NCBI GenBank assembly: GCA_032433765.1
Contig: JAVIAB010000008.1
Coordinates: forward strand, 39,389,679 to 39,453,678
Direction of reading: 5' to 3'
Source of the DNA: Megaustenia siamemsis
Taxonomy: Eukaryota; Mollusca; Gastropoda; Stylommatophora; Ariophantidae
Length of the DNA: 64,000 bases
The position numbers and the translations under genes were made by a program. The notes beneath the pieces were generated by a model that worked only from the letters and a program-made list of their open reading frames with translations, did not search any database and was not told the DNA's origin. Below, one piece after another: positions 1-11,529 of the stretch; positions within the stretch are counted from its first letter, which is position 1, and every line of letters starts with the position of its first letter.

Positions 1-278
1 TAACTCCAGCGATTGAGATCACATCTGTTACAGAATTCATGAGCAATTTTTAACTTCCGACTTATCCCATATACTCAAGAGCACAGTGACTGACATGCAT
101 TTTCATACAGCAATTTATCTGTTCATGAACTGCATTAAATTTCAATTAGAAAACAAAGGGCAGAGAACCGATCATCTCTGGTGCGTGTATCAGTGCACGA
201 CATCTTCGCAACACTGGTTTGTTGCTTGAGGGTCACCGAGATGCAAGTAAGAGTTTCCCCCATTCCCAAAAAGAGGAT
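1..278. other. no gene seen
   Basis: Unique-looking sequence before the first minisatellite. I see no splice-flanked open frame, RNA gene or repeat in it. Confidence 0.5.
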
Positions 279-2305
279 GGAAAATATGGTTCTAGAAATA
301 GATTATAGAAAATGTGGTTCTAGAAATAGAGTATAGGAAATGTGGTTCTAGAAATAGATTATAGAAAATGTGGTTCTAGAAATAGAGTATAGGAAATGTG
401 GTTCTAGAAATAGAGTATAGGAAATGTGGTTCTAGAAATAGAGTATAGAAAATGTGGTTCTAGAAATAGAGTATAGAAAATGTGGTTCTAGAAATAGAGT
501 ATAGAAAATATGGTTCTAGAAATAGATTATAGAAAATGTGGTTCTAGGAATAGAGTATAGAAAATGTGGTTCTAGAAATAGATTATAGGAAATGTGGTTC
601 TAGAAATAGATTATAGAAAATGTGGTTCTAGAAATAGAGTATAGGAAATGTGGTTCTAGAAATAGATTATAGGAAATGTGGTTCTAGAAATAGATTATAG
701 GAAATGTGGTTCTAGGAATAGATTATAGGAAATGTGTTTCTAGAAATGGATTATAGAAAATGTGGTTCTAGAAATAGATTATAGAAAATGTGGTTCTAGA
801 AATAGAGTATAGGAAATGTGGTTCTAGAAATAGATTATAGAAAATGTGTTTCTAGAAATAGATTATAGAAAATGTGGTTCTAGAAATAGAGTATAGAAAA
901 CGTGGTTCTAGAAATAGAGTATAGGAAATGTGGTTCTAGAAATAGATTATATGAAATGTGTTTCTAGAAATGGATTATAGTAAATGTGGTTCTAGAAATA
1001 TATTATAGAAAATGTGGTTCTAGAAATAGAGTATAGAAAACGTGGTTCTAGAAATCATCATCATCATCATCATGTACCCTGCCGGTTGGCGTAGGCGATC
1101 ATGTTCCTCCACAATCTTCTATCTACAGTGCATCGTATCAGTTCTGTTGTTGACTGTTTTCCATGCCATGACACCAAGCTATCCAGTATTTTCTCTCTTT
1201 GTCGTCCAAGATCTCTCTTTCCTTCTACTTTGCCAGTTGTAACCAAGTATTCCAACTTTCCTCTTCTCATGATGTGCTCGAAAATGTTGATTGCTTCTTT
1301 CTGATGTTTTTTAAGAGCTCCCTTTTTGTGTTGGCCTCTTTGAGAACTTCCTCATTGGTCTTTTTATCTGTCCAGGGAACTTTCAACATTCTTCTGAGAA
1401 ATCCCATCTCTGTGGCCTCTAATCGTCTTTTCATTTGTTTGTCTACTGTCCATGATTCGCTTCCATAGGTCAGAATTGGTTCTATATAGCACCTATGAAC
1501 TCTCTTTCTCATTTTTATTGACATAGATTTGTTGCATAAGATATTTTTCATTTTCTGAAATGCTATTTTGGCCTGAGCTATTCTGCTTTTTATTTCTGTG
1601 GTGCATCTCCCATCTGCTGTTATTATTGTGCCCAAGTATTTGAAACGTTGTACTTGTTTCAGGTTTGTCTCGTTTATTTTTACGGGGGTTCTAGAAATAG
1701 AGTATAGAAAACGTGGTTCTAGAAAAAAACTCTAGGAAATGTGATTCTAGAAAGAGAGTATAGAAAATGTGGTTCTAGAAATAGAGTATAGGAAATGTGG
1801 TTCTAGAAATAGATTATAGAAAATGTGTTTCTAGAAATAGTTTATAGAAAACGTGGTTCTAGAAAAAAAAACTCTAGGAAATGTGATTCTAGAAAGAGAG
1901 TATAGAAAATGTGGTTCTAGAAATATAGTATAGGAAATATGGTTTTAGCAATAGTGTATAGGGAATATGGTACTAGTAATAGAATATAGGGAATATGGTA
2001 CTAGAAATAGAGCATAAATAATATGGTACTAGAAATATAGTATAGGGTTCTAGAAATAGAGTATAGGAAATATGGTTCTAGAAATAGAGTATAGGAAATA
2101 TGGTTCTAGAAATAAAGGAAATATAGTGCTAGAAATAGAGTACAGGAAATATGGTACTAGAAATAGAGTACAGGAAATATGGTACTAGAAATAGAGTACA
2201 GGAAATATGGTACTAGAAATAGAGTACATGAAATATGATACCAGTAGTAGAGAATATGAAACAAAATTGTACTATAAATAGAGTATATAAAATATGGTAC
2301 CAGTG
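279..2305. repeat. 28-bp minisatellite (TTCTAGAAATAG core)
   Basis: About 50 tandem copies of a 28-bp unit with core GGTTCTAGAAATAGAGTATA, alternating GAGTATAGG, GATTATAGA and similar variants. The array is homogeneous at 279-1055 and 1687-1900 and decays towards 2305, where units become GGTACTAGAAATAGAG. It is interrupted by an RTE fragment at 1056-1686. Each unit contains the palindrome TTCTAGAA. No coding potential. Confidence 0.95.
1056..1686 (-). mobile_element. RTE-like LINE, 3' end, inserted in the minisatellite
   Basis: Minus-strand frames read a C-terminal RTE-type polyprotein: first a segment with GRCTTEIKSRIAQAKIAFQK and YGSESWTVDKQ, then after a frame break KLEYLVTTGKVEGKRD and AYANRQGT. 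The 3' end is a (GAT)n tail, seen as CATCATCAT on the plus strand at 1056. GGTTCTAGAAAT flanks both sides (1044-1055 and 1687-1698), but as this is also the satellite unit it is only weak TSD evidence. The 5' end is truncated. Closely related copies lie at 17255-17709 (plus) and 18867-19173 (minus). Confidence 0.85.
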
Positions 2306-2574
2306 CCTGCATTTTGCAACAACTAACACATTTTTTGAGTTATGTGGTCACTTTTACGTCATGTTTCACTTTTCAGAACACTATCTCTGGTGTCTGTTTG
2401 ACGTTGTAGAGTTTCCTTGATGTTATCATCGTTCTCTGGCCTGATACTAGCTTTTTCTGTTTCTTATTTTATCGTGTATTGCGTGAAGTTATAAGGCCTG
2501 CTCGCTAGATAGGCAACAATTATATTTGCTTTCTCATTAAGTATAAAGATAGTTCTAACAGTTTTCTCCTCTTA

Positions 2575-2832
2575 TTGTTATCATCATCATCAGGTGGCAT
2601 GTCCTTTACAGAACGTTGCATTCACCAGGGCCGTCTGATAGAACCTCTGTCCAGCTAGATCTCCCACTTCTGTTATCGCATTCAAAATCTCCTTTATCTC
2701 TTGAAATCACATTCTACTTGGTCTGCCCCTGATGCGTCATCCAGGAACCATGCCCTCCATTATTGTTCTTTCCGGTTCACTGTGTTCTTTAACGTAGCAA
2801 TGGTATTTTAATTTCCTCTGTAGAATGGTGTT
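2575..2832 (-). mobile_element. RTE-like LINE 3' fragment, second subfamily
   Basis: The minus strand decodes, with frame breaks, to RTIMEGMVPG, RGRPSRM and VNATFCKGHAT followed by a (TGATGA)n tail. The same C-terminus occurs on the plus strand at 32209-32480 (ANATFCKGCAT). This is the short C-terminal tail of an RTE-type ORF2, heavily decayed. Confidence 0.6.
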
Positions 2833-3439
2833 TATATGCCACTTTTTTAAATGTTTAAATCTGTTAATATGTTTTAACTACTTATAAATTTGGCTCTTTT
2901 TGTAATTTGAGTTTCTTTCATCAATCGTTCGTTTCTGTGACGAACAATTTCCACTTTCATCTTCTACGTACACACATGAAATAATTAACAGTGTATGTTC
3001 AAGCATTATATCTTTTACTTAGTCCCGATAATATTTACATTTCCTGACGCACTTGAGCCAAATCAATCAATACGCCGCAAACGTTTTCATTAATCTCAAT
3101 ATAATTTCAATCATCTTTTCATCTCTGGAGAAAGTACTGATGACTATCAAGCGAACTGTTTGAAAGAATACAAGCATCGTGATTGAGTCATTAGTTTATA
3201 TATCGTGTTAGCTCCTAATAGTTCCTTTTTGTTATTTTTCATAATTATTCCTCAATATAGTATTTTATGTAAAGATATATAATAAAAGATAATACACATA
3301 AAGGATGCATTAATGTCCCGATACGCGTAAAAGTGAGATCTAAGAAAATGATATGAGGATTGATTGGTCACACATTGCGATAACCATCAAACAATGTAGC
3401 AAGAGTCAATGAACTGAAATCCGCAGGGGGCTCGGAAAG
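2833..3439. other. no gene seen
   Basis: AT-rich intergenic sequence. I see no repeat unit or coding signal here. Confidence 0.5.
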
Positions 3440-3600
3440 TTGGATATAATCTTAAGCTAAGATAAGACAAGATGAAATAAGGTAAGACAATATCAGATAC
3501 GATGAGACGTAAAAATGGGATAAAATAAGATAATATAAGACAAAAAAAATCACATGAAACGATGAGATAAGGTGAGGTGAGACGAGATGGTGCATGGTGA
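3440..3600. repeat. purine-rich GATAAGA microsatellite
   Basis: Irregular run of GATAAGAYAARATGAAATAA-like units on the plus strand. The open frame on the opposite strand is low-complexity and not credible as a gene. Confidence 0.6.
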
Positions 3601-4471
3601 CACAAGATGCATTGAGACAAGCTACGTTAATAAGATTAACATAGAGACTAAAAATATCAACATCTTTCTTCTTTCGTTCAAATGTTACTTTCTCCCACCT
3701 TTCAGGTACTTAACGGCTATAACAACAAAAATATATTCGAGTTTCACCCAAATAAAACAGTATATCGTGCTATATATCTGCATCATCCTCGTCTGGTCTA
3801 ACCCTCGTTAGAACTTGACTTCCTTTGAAGATTTATCTGTCCTGCATGAGATGTCCAGAGTTGGCAGATATCAATCCCAATCCGTCCATGATATGTTGTA
3901 CCAACCGTCTTCTAAGTCTTCCTCTTACAGGTCTATCTAGGATTATGCCTTTCTTAATTTTCTTTTCTAGGTTAGTATATTATTTTAGGGGTTAAGGCAA
4001 AGAAATGCAAATGAATGCATACAAATGCAAAGCTGCAGTAAAGCTGAATGTGAGGAAAAATTAAAAAATAGAAAAAAATGGTAAGTTAGAAGCTTTACGT
4101 GATATGGACGACACAGATTAAACGACGTTTCGGCCCATTAGGCCTTCAGCAGGAACAAAAAAAAAAAAAAACACACACACACGGATATGTAAGTAAAACT
4201 AATAACGAAACATCCAAGACAAAAATAATCGAAATAATAACACCAATGATATATTATTTTACCTTATCAAAATGTTATTTGTCTATTCTTTATGTTCTTT
4301 GTGAATACGTTCTCTGGAAGTGTAAGTTCTTACAATGACATATTTGTTCTTTTCTCTGACCATGGTATTTTGCGTATCTTTCTGTAACACGTGCATTCAA
4401 AGATATTGATATATTCTTCAGCAGATAAGTAGATTATCCACGTTTAACATCCATAATTTGCTACTAAAGAA
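3601..4471. other. no gene; short GGCC palindrome at 4110-4160
   Basis: Mostly anonymous AT-rich DNA. At about 4120-4152 the sequence GACGTTTCGGCCCATTAGGC followed by CTTCAGCAGG resembles the CGTTTCGGCC/GGCCTTC motif seen in scattered animal repeats, with poly-A and (AC)n directly after it, so a small retroposon end is possible. Confidence 0.4.
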
Positions 4472-4590
4472 ATCATCATCACCATCAAGTGCCGTGCCTG
4501 CTGGCGTTGGTGATCGTGTCTCTCCACAACATTCGGTCTCAACAGTTATTTATCATTTCTGTTGTTGACCTTCTGTCTCCATTTCTTCAG
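4472..4590 (-). mobile_element. RTE-like LINE 3' tip
   Basis: Starts with (ATC)n and continues GTGCCTGCTGGCGT and GTCTCTCCACAAC, matching the 3' tip of the element at 9296-9640 and the plus-strand ends at 20446, 53862 and 58375. Only the last ~40 codons and the tail remain. Confidence 0.7.
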
Positions 4591-4828
4591 AAATTATTTG
4601 GAAATCTGCAAAGTGGTTGCATATCTATTTTTTAGATGGTATCTTTCCATCTTTCCTGCCTATTTCTCTTCCTTCTTTCTTCTCTCGCAGTAACTTACGA
4701 AATGATCTTTGCCAGGGAAGATCCACCACGACATATGGTCAAACCATTTCCATCTGTAAACACAAATGGTAAACCATTCTGTGTTTCTTCCCAATAGTCT
4801 AAACAATCATCATGTACTCTGATTACTT

Positions 4829-5208
4829 GGGGGTGCACAAGCGCCTGCGACCTGCGGTCCCAATAGCAGGGTCGGCGCACCATCAGCCGACCAAGACCTA
4901 GCATATCTACCTCCTCGTGGTCACCCCTGGTAACAGTCTGCGTCAAAACAGGCTGGCGAACAGAAGCTAGGATCGCCGTGTTCCCCGTAGTGGTGGCTGT
5001 TACTGATATAGAGGACCCAGTATTGCAGTACCTCAGGGCAGGACTACTAGTTTCCCAGCATAGCCTGGGACAGACGAACTCCAACCTCTCCAGTAAGAGC
5101 CGGGAATGTCAAGAAAGCCATTACAACCCGCCACATCTAATCGAGTCAAAGAGCAGCCGCTCGTATCAACTCGTGGCAATCAGATAATAATAATAATGAT
5201 AAAAAAAT
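4829..5208 (+). mobile_element. GC-rich 380-bp retroposon with (AAT)n tail
   Basis: A block clearly richer in G+C than its surroundings, ending in AATAATAATAATGATAAAAA. It is flanked by perfect 12-bp direct repeats CTCTGATTACTT (4817-4828 and 5209-5220), the signature of a target-primed insertion. No other copy is visible in the window and I see no clear pol III box or RT motif. It could be a new SINE family or the 3' part of a LINE. The 129-codon minus-strand frame inside it has no supporting signal. Confidence 0.65.
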
Positions 5209-5291
5209 CTCTGATTACTTAATCGTTTGTCAACTTTTCGGGTACAACCAGCAGTCCCAATCCTGTTTTACATAAAGCACCATATATCTTT

Positions 5292-5559
5292 GGGAGCCGT
5301 GATAGCTCAGTGGTTAATGAACTGGACTACAAAGGACAAGGGGTAGGGTTCCATCCCAACCAACGGATTCCAGGCTCACCTAGCCTTAAATGGGTACCGG
5401 ATTTTTTTCTGGGAAAGTAAAGCGGCACGGGCGTAATACCGACCATATTACCCCAAAAATCATGTGCTGAAGGTCTGTAAAATTTATGGTCACTAACACC
5501 ATATTTCCTATACGCCACTTGCCGTGGTGGGGGCTCTTTACTTTACTTTACTTTACGTG
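5292..5559 (+). mobile_element. SINE family A, full length (tRNA-derived)
   Basis: The most complete copy of the commonest SINE here. It begins GGGAGCCGTGATAGCTCAGT, containing the A box, followed by a B-box-like GGGTTCCATCCC. The core has TGGGTACCGGATTTTT, AAAGCGGCACGGGCGTAATA and ACACCATATTTCC, and the tail is CTTTACTTTACTTTAC. Flanking 12-bp TSDs CCATATATCTTT lie at 5280-5291 and 5560-5571. Other copies: 6937, 16452, 20501, 29519, 41099/51371, 47306, 53971 and 62620. Confidence 0.9.
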
Positions 5560-5571
5560 CCATATATCTTT

Positions 5572-6435
5572 ACGCTCTGTTCTGCGCTTGCTTTAATAGA
5601 TATTTCTGCGATCTCACCTCATCCAAGTGCTTTATCATTTGTAGACCTCTTTTGACCTATTCTACTTCATCCAAACTCAGTTCTGTTTATTTTTCTTGTG
5701 CGTTGTCCTTATCATTGTCAGTATTGTTATTGACTTCGATATACATTTCGCTGCAATATATTTTTTTTTTCAAGCGATTAAATATAACCGTCAGAGATTA
5801 TACGCAGGTTGTTGTTGATCACCTAATTTTTGTGTATAAATCTGCCATTTATTTTATTTCTCTGAATATTTTCTATCTTGTTATTCTTGTTTATTTTTTT
5901 TTTATAATCTTCAATTCCGATAAAGCAATATTTTAGATATAGATTTTAAATAATCTTGTCAAATGTGTTTTCTAATATTTTGACAAGTTCTTGTATTCTC
6001 TCTTATCTGCGCCAGTTATCCTACCCTTTGTTTGCAGCTCTCTAATCGGCTTTACCATCATTCCAAGGATACATCTGTAATCAACTTGCTTTTGTGAATA
6101 TTTTTTTCCCGTGGAAATATCTCCTTGGCTTTTATTATAAAAATATATGTTGCATTATCAGCTAACTCATTGGGTGATAGCTCTTCCAACATAGACATCA
6201 ATATTTAAATCAAATTGTTGTTTCTACTTTCCAGTATTTGCCCATTTAGCTGGCATGAATTCTAGATGATCTTGTGCAGCTTTTTGAACTATTTTGCAGC
6301 AAGTAACTTGTCTGAGTCACATTCCACACTTGTTTGGCTGCTATTACGTTTGATCTCAATCGTCTTTCTGCTAGAACGTAATCAACGAATAGTTTCTTTT
6401 TTTTATCATCTCATCATTATAATATCATGGGATCA
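5572..6435. other. no gene seen
   Basis: AT-rich, T-run-containing sequence with only low-complexity frames. No repeat family of this window was recognised in it. Confidence 0.5.
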
Positions 6436-7285
6436 CGAAATAAACACAAGCTAAAAATATGGACTAGATATGAATATGAAAAAGACTAAAACTATGATCA
6501 TAAACAAGGTTAATACTAGAAACCTACATGCGGATATCAAAGTTGAAGGAATTGACCTGGAGACAGTTCAGAACTACAACTACCTTGGGCATACTATAAC
6601 CAGTGATGGAAAATGTACAACTGAAATAAACAAAAGAATGACAAAAAATAATTTTAATGTCATGAAAAAATATACTAACATCAAAACAAATAATACCAGA
6701 ACTGAAACTAAGAATTGCAAAATGTTATATCTTCTCAACATTCTTGTTTGGTGCAGAAACATGGACATTAAGCAAGAAAACAGATCAGAGAATTGAAGGA
6801 TTTGAAATGTGGTTTCATAGAAGAATAGGCAGAATTGAATGGAAAAAAAAAGAAAACAAATGATGCAGTCTTACAACAACTAACTACTAAACACAATTCA
6901 AACAAGACAAATGATATTTTTGGGGCATGTCAAAAGAAAGTAAAGCAGCACGGGCGTAATACCGACCACATTACCCCAAAAAATCTTGTGCTGAAGGTCT
7001 GTAAAATATAGGGTCACTAACACCATATTTCCCTATACGCCACTTGGCGTGACGGGGTACTTTACTTTACTTTACTATGTCAAAAGACACAGCAGCCTAC
7101 TAAAAGCATTCTTGGAAGGGAAAATACAAGGTAAAAGATGCAAAGGCAGACCAATACTAACATGGATGGGTAACATCAAACGACGGAGAACTAAGCCTTT
7201 GACAACCTGCACCATCAAATCAAAAGACGCAGCAGAATGGCGCTCCATGACAGCCAAATTTCGATGCGGAGAAGGCACTGTATGA
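6436..7285 (+). mobile_element. RTE-like LINE 3' half, interrupted by a SINE
   Basis: Plus-strand frames read GLDMNMKKTKTMIINK, NYNYLGHTITSDGKCTTEIN, then after frame breaks WFHRRIGRIEW, and after the SINE VKRHSSLLKAFLEGKIQGK and AAEWRSMTAKFRCGEG. These are the post-RT C-terminal region of the same RTE subfamily as 8325-9240, 15373-16287 and 33712-36330. The 5' part (endonuclease, most of RT) is missing. A SINE A copy sits at 6937-7076. Confidence 0.85.
6937..7076 (+). mobile_element. SINE family A, 5'-truncated, inside an RTE element
   Basis: Starts within the SINE core (AAGTAAAGCAGCACGGGCGT) and ends with CTTTACTTTACT. Perfect 10-bp TSDs ATGTCAAAAG (6927-6936, 7077-7086) show it inserted into the already present RTE copy. 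Confidence 0.9.
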
Positions 7286-7419
7286 TGCCCTTTACACCAT
7301 GTGATGTCTACGTCTGAAGTCTTCTGTCTCTCAAATATTGCGTCTGTTATCACCGAGTAGTTCGAAAAGGATAGAAATGGCAGGACAAAATCACTAACAT
7401 AGAATTATAGAAATGTACC

Positions 7420-7705
7420 AGTCAAATACCAGTGGATAAAGGGATACAGTGAAGACGATGGCGCTGGATAGGACACACACTACGGAAGCCAACTGAGAGT
7501 ATTACACAACAGGCCCTTTTTGGAATCCCCAGGGGAAAAGACAAAGAGGAAGACCAAGGAATTCTTGCAGATGACAGATAGAAGCAGAGATGAAGATGAT
7601 GGGGAAGACATGGAATGATCTTAAAAGAATGGCAAAAAACAGAACGACTTGGAAAGTGTTTGTTGAAGACCTATGCTCCACTGGGAGCTAAAAAGGAAGA
7701 CGAAG
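7420..7705 (+). mobile_element. LINE C-terminal fragment (WRWIGHT type)
   Basis: Reads [20 protein letters not shown] and then [14 protein letters not shown] residues with breaks, the generic C-terminal tail of RTE/CR1-like ORF2 proteins in invertebrates. A second copy of the same tail is at 37495-37745. It directly follows the RTE at 6436-7285 but belongs to another subfamily. Confidence 0.7.
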
Positions 7706-8324
7706 TAGAAGAAGTTCGACAACTTGTCTTTCTTTATCAATATTTTTCCCTGTCAACTTGTGAATTAAAATCCCCAACTACATTGCAGTGATGTCGAAAC
7801 ACGGTAATCTCTACACTCTGTAGTCTATTGTAATATAAAAATATATATTCTTTCATGAAATGCAGCTGTATCTGGTGCGTGTTTTTAACTGCTCGTAACG
7901 TCTTCCCTGTAGCTAATGGTTATTATTCTGTCTTTGATGGGGTAGTAGCCTGCAGTGTTTGTCGCACACAAACGCACGTATAATCTGGAAGAAAGTAATA
8001 TAAGAGCATTCTAGATACTACTTCAACTGAATTTAAATGACAAGGAAACACGAGCCGATTATCATGAGAAAGATTATCGAATCGTTGCAATATCGTGTAC
8101 ATAAGAACGTTTTTAGTCTAAGTACGCACTTTAAACGTGCCGCCATAAATAGAGTTTATTAAAGTGTTACATTTCAGGGATTAGCCGTCTCCCATAATCA
8201 ATGTTCCTTCTTTGAAATGAATAAAATAAACACAAATACATTAGTTATCAATTGTACTTATGCAAAAACACTCGCATCAATAATCGAAAATGTCTTTTTG
8301 AAACACCGAAATCCGTGAAAGCAT
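7706..8324. other. no gene seen
   Basis: Anonymous sequence between two LINE remnants. No repeat unit or coding signal noted. Confidence 0.5.
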
Positions 8325-9240
8325 AATCGTCGTCATCGAGGGCTACCATGGAGCGCCATTCTGCTGTGTCTTTTGCTTTGATAGCACAGGTTGTCTGTCA
8401 TAGGCTGACTTGTTCATCTTTTTATGTTACTCGTCCATGTTAGGCTTGGTATGACTGCCTCTTTTACCGTGTATTTTCCCTCGCAAGATTACTTTTAGCA
8501 GGCTGCTGTGTCTTTTAACATGGCCCAAAATTCTCACTTTTTTGTTTGAATTGTGTTTACCAGTCCTCTTTCTATTTTTAGTTGTTTTAAGACTTCATCA
8601 TTTGCTTTATTTTCTTTCCATCAAATTCTTCCTATTTTTCATTAACTCCATATTTCAAAGGCTTCGATTTTCTGTTCTGTTTTTTTTTGTCTAATGTCCT
8701 TGTTTCTGCACCTTTTATGAATATTGAAAGATATAACATTTTGATATCGTAGTTTTAGCCCTGGTATTATTTGTTTTCAAGTTAGTATATCTTTCATAGC
8801 ATTAAAATTACTTTTTGCCATACCTATTCTTTTGTTTATTTCAATGTTACATTTTCCATCACTGGTTATAGTATATCCAAGGTAGTTGTAGCTCTAAACT
8901 GTCTCCATGTCTATTCCTTCAACTTTCATATTCACTTGTAGGTTTTGGGTATTATCTTTGATAATGATCATAGTTTTATTTTCTTTTAATATATATTTGT
9001 GATTTATATCTTATTCAAAATTTGTGCTTGTCATGTTTATTTCGTTAAGTAATTGTTGTAGATCTTTAGGATTTTCTGCTAGTAATACAATATCATCAGC
9101 ATATCTTAAGTTATTGATAATTTTTCCATTAATGTTTAGGCCTGGTATCTCAGTGATGTTTTTAAAGATTTGCTCAGTGTATAGATTGAACAAGCTTGGT
9201 GATAGGATGCATCCATGTCTAACTTCTCCTTTATATCAAT
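8325..9240 (-). mobile_element. RTE-like LINE, 3' half
   Basis: The minus strand gives MFNLYTEQIFKNITEIPGLN, NNLRYADDIVLLAENPKDLQ (the YADD active site of the RT palm), then a decayed C-terminal region ending in sequence matching the WRSM/RCGEG terminus. Frame breaks and a deletion separate the RT palm from the C-terminus. 5'-truncated just upstream of the palm. Same subfamily as 15373-16287 and 34049-34591. Confidence 0.85.
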
Positions 9241-9295
9241 GGGTGTAGAGTTCTCCTTGTTATATTTTATTATTGCTGTTTACTCCCAAGACAGA

Positions 9296-9640
9296 ATCAT
9301 CATCATCAAGTATCATGCCTGCTGGCGTAGATTATCATGTCTCTCCACAACTTTTAATCTCGACAGTTATTTATCATTTCTGTTGTTGACCTTCTGCCAA
9401 GCCATTCTCTTAAGCTGTCTGGTATCTTTTCTCTTTGCTTCCCTCTATCTCTTCGTCCCTATATTTTCTCAGTTGTTGAAATATATTCCCGCTGTTCCCC
9501 TCTCATTACATGGCCAAAATATAATGATTGTTTCTTCCTAATATTGGATATTAGCTGTCATTTGCTTTGGCCTCGTTCAAAACTTTTTCATTACTCTTCT
9601 TAGCTGTCCATAGTATTCTTAACATTTGTACAGAATACAA
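9296..9640 (-). mobile_element. RTE-like LINE 3' end, third subfamily
   Basis: Begins with the (ATC)n tail and GCCTGCTGGCGTAGATTATC; upstream codons match the plus-strand copies at 19863-20446 and 53150-53862 (TIETRKRVLKCYVE, PWTARR). 5'-truncated and full of frame breaks. Confidence 0.75.
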
Positions 9641-9744
9641 GACATCAACATAGATGTTTAATATGAAACTAAGACACAGCAACATTGAATAAGTAACAAT
9701 CTTCGTCTTCTTCTTTATTTTATTGTTGCTTTTTTTGTTTTTAT

Positions 9745-10290
9745 TCTGGTTTTTTTTTCATCATCATTTCTTTCTGCTTTTACTTTGCCACAGTTTTATT
9801 CTGTTTTTTTTCATCATCATTTGTTTCTGCTTTTACTTTGCCACAGTTTTATTATGTTTTTTTTCATCATCTTTTGTTTCTGCTTTTACTTTGCCACAGT
9901 TTTATTCTGTTTTTGTTTCATCATCATTTGTTTCTGCTTTTACTTTGCCACAGTTTTATTCTGGTTTTTTTCATCATCATTTCTTTCTGCTTTTACTTTG
10001 CCACAGTTTTATTCTGTTTTTATTTTATCATCATTTCTTTCTGCTTTTACTTTGCCACAGTTTTATTCTGTTTTTATTTTATCATCATTTCTTTCTCCTT
10101 TTACTTTGCCACAGTTTTATTCTGTTTTTATTTTATCATCATTTCTTTCTCCATTTACTTTGCCACAGTTTTATTCTGTTTTTATGTCATCATCATTTCT
10201 TTCTGCTTTTACTTTGCCACAGTTTTATTCTGTTTTTATTTTATCATCATTTCTTTCTCCTTTTACTTTGCCACAGTTTATTCTGTTTTT
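9745..10290. repeat. 53-54-bp minisatellite (TTTGCCACAG core)
   Basis: About ten tandem units containing TTTTACTTTGCCACAGTTTT and a TTTCATCATCATTT stretch. Spacing between successive CCACAG motifs alternates between 53 and 54 bp. The Phe-rich frames open across it in three registers are a by-product of T-rich repeats. Confidence 0.95.
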
Positions 10291-10712
10291 ATTTCCTACT
10301 TCTTCCAGTCATGTTCCTACATAAAAAATATAAAAAAATCCTCTCCTTGCTAATGAAGACAAAGAAGCAAAACAACAATTTGTCTCCGTATTTGTTTCTT
10401 TCCTTTTTATAATCGCTTCTTGTATTTTTTTTTTATCATTATCCCATTTCATCTTTTTCTTCCTCATGTTTTTTAATGTTGGTCTTCTCCTCATTCATAG
10501 ACCAATCGGATACGGATGTTTCTGTCGTTGTGTTGCAGATTATAATGAAGCGTTCACATTTTGTTTTCTGTGTAGGGAACATGTGACTTCGTTACAGCAT
10601 TATCTAGAACCGGGCATGCTTTCATTTTTCTATCAATCAATTTTTCTTGTCAAATTTAGGCTGATTTAGCAAAGAGATGGAAGGGGTTCTTATGCGGACA
10701 TCATTATTGATT
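10291..10712. other. no gene seen
   Basis: T-rich flank of the minisatellite followed by anonymous sequence up to the GAAA tract. Confidence 0.45.
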
Positions 10713-11130
10713 AAGAAAGAAAGAAAGAAAGAAAGAAAAGGAAAGAAAGAAAGAAAGAAAGAAAGAAATAAAGAAAAAAGGCAAGAGGAATAAAAGAGAA
10801 AGAAAGAGAAAAATAATGGAAAGAAACAAAGGAAAGAAGAAAGAAATTAGTATATAAAGAAAGAAAGTGAAAAAAAGAAAGACAGAAATAGACACAAGAA
10901 AGAATGAGCGAAATAAAGAAAAAGGAAAAGAGAAAGAAAAAAAAAGAGAAAAAAGTCTGAAAGAACGAGTAATAAAAAGTAAGAAAATAAAAGAAAGAGA
11001 AAGAAAGAACAAAGTGAAAAATAAAGAAACTATGAAGCATAGAAAAAAGACAGAAAGAAAGACAGAATGCAAGAAAGAAAGAAAGAAAGATAAAACGAAC
11101 ATAAAAAAGAAAGAAAGAATTAAAGAAAAT
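10713..11130. repeat. (GAAA)n microsatellite
   Basis: Over 400 bp of imperfect AAAG/AAAGA units on the plus strand, a strong purine-strand asymmetry. The Lys/Glu- and Phe-rich frames over it are artefacts. Confidence 0.95.
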
Positions 11131-11431
11131 ACGACAAATGGTGGTACTATATATATACTTTCTGTGCAAGAGCTTGCCTAAGTCGATATGTCTTGTTTAT
11201 GTCCGTGTATACTTTGCATTATTGACCCCCCAAGTCAGAACACATTTGGAACTTCCAGACAACGATTCTACTAAATGCAATCAAAGAAGACGGACTGTGA
11301 TGTCGTCAGAAGACAATAAAAGATGCACCCATGAGACAACAATGATAGAACGGCGTCTGAAGTGAAGCAAAAGCAGTACAGTTTTCCTGGTAACTCTTCA
11401 ACAAATTATTAAGTCAGACATTTATTGAACG

Positions 11432-11432
<1 letters not shown>
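11131..11432. other. no gene seen
   Basis: Short unique stretch between the GAAA tract and an (AT)n run. Confidence 0.4.

Positions 11433-11500
<68 letters not shown>
11433..11500. repeat. (AT)n microsatellite
   Basis: Uninterrupted TA dinucleotide tract. A second similar tract is at 40966-41020. Confidence 0.95.
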
Positions 11501-11506
<6 letters not shown>

Positions 11507-11529
11507 AATGTAATACAATGGCTGCTATA

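Noticed and set aside
5292..5370. tRNA gene at SINE heads
   Set aside because: A and B boxes are present, but the sequences do not fold into a full cloverleaf and continue into the SINE body with TSDs.
9723..10412. Long Phe/Leu-rich frames (up to 229 codons)
   Set aside because: They are open only because the 53-54-bp T-rich repeat lacks stops; three registers are open at once.
10704..11169. Phe/Ser- and Lys/Glu-rich frames over the GAAA tract
   Set aside because: Pure low-complexity by-products on both strands.
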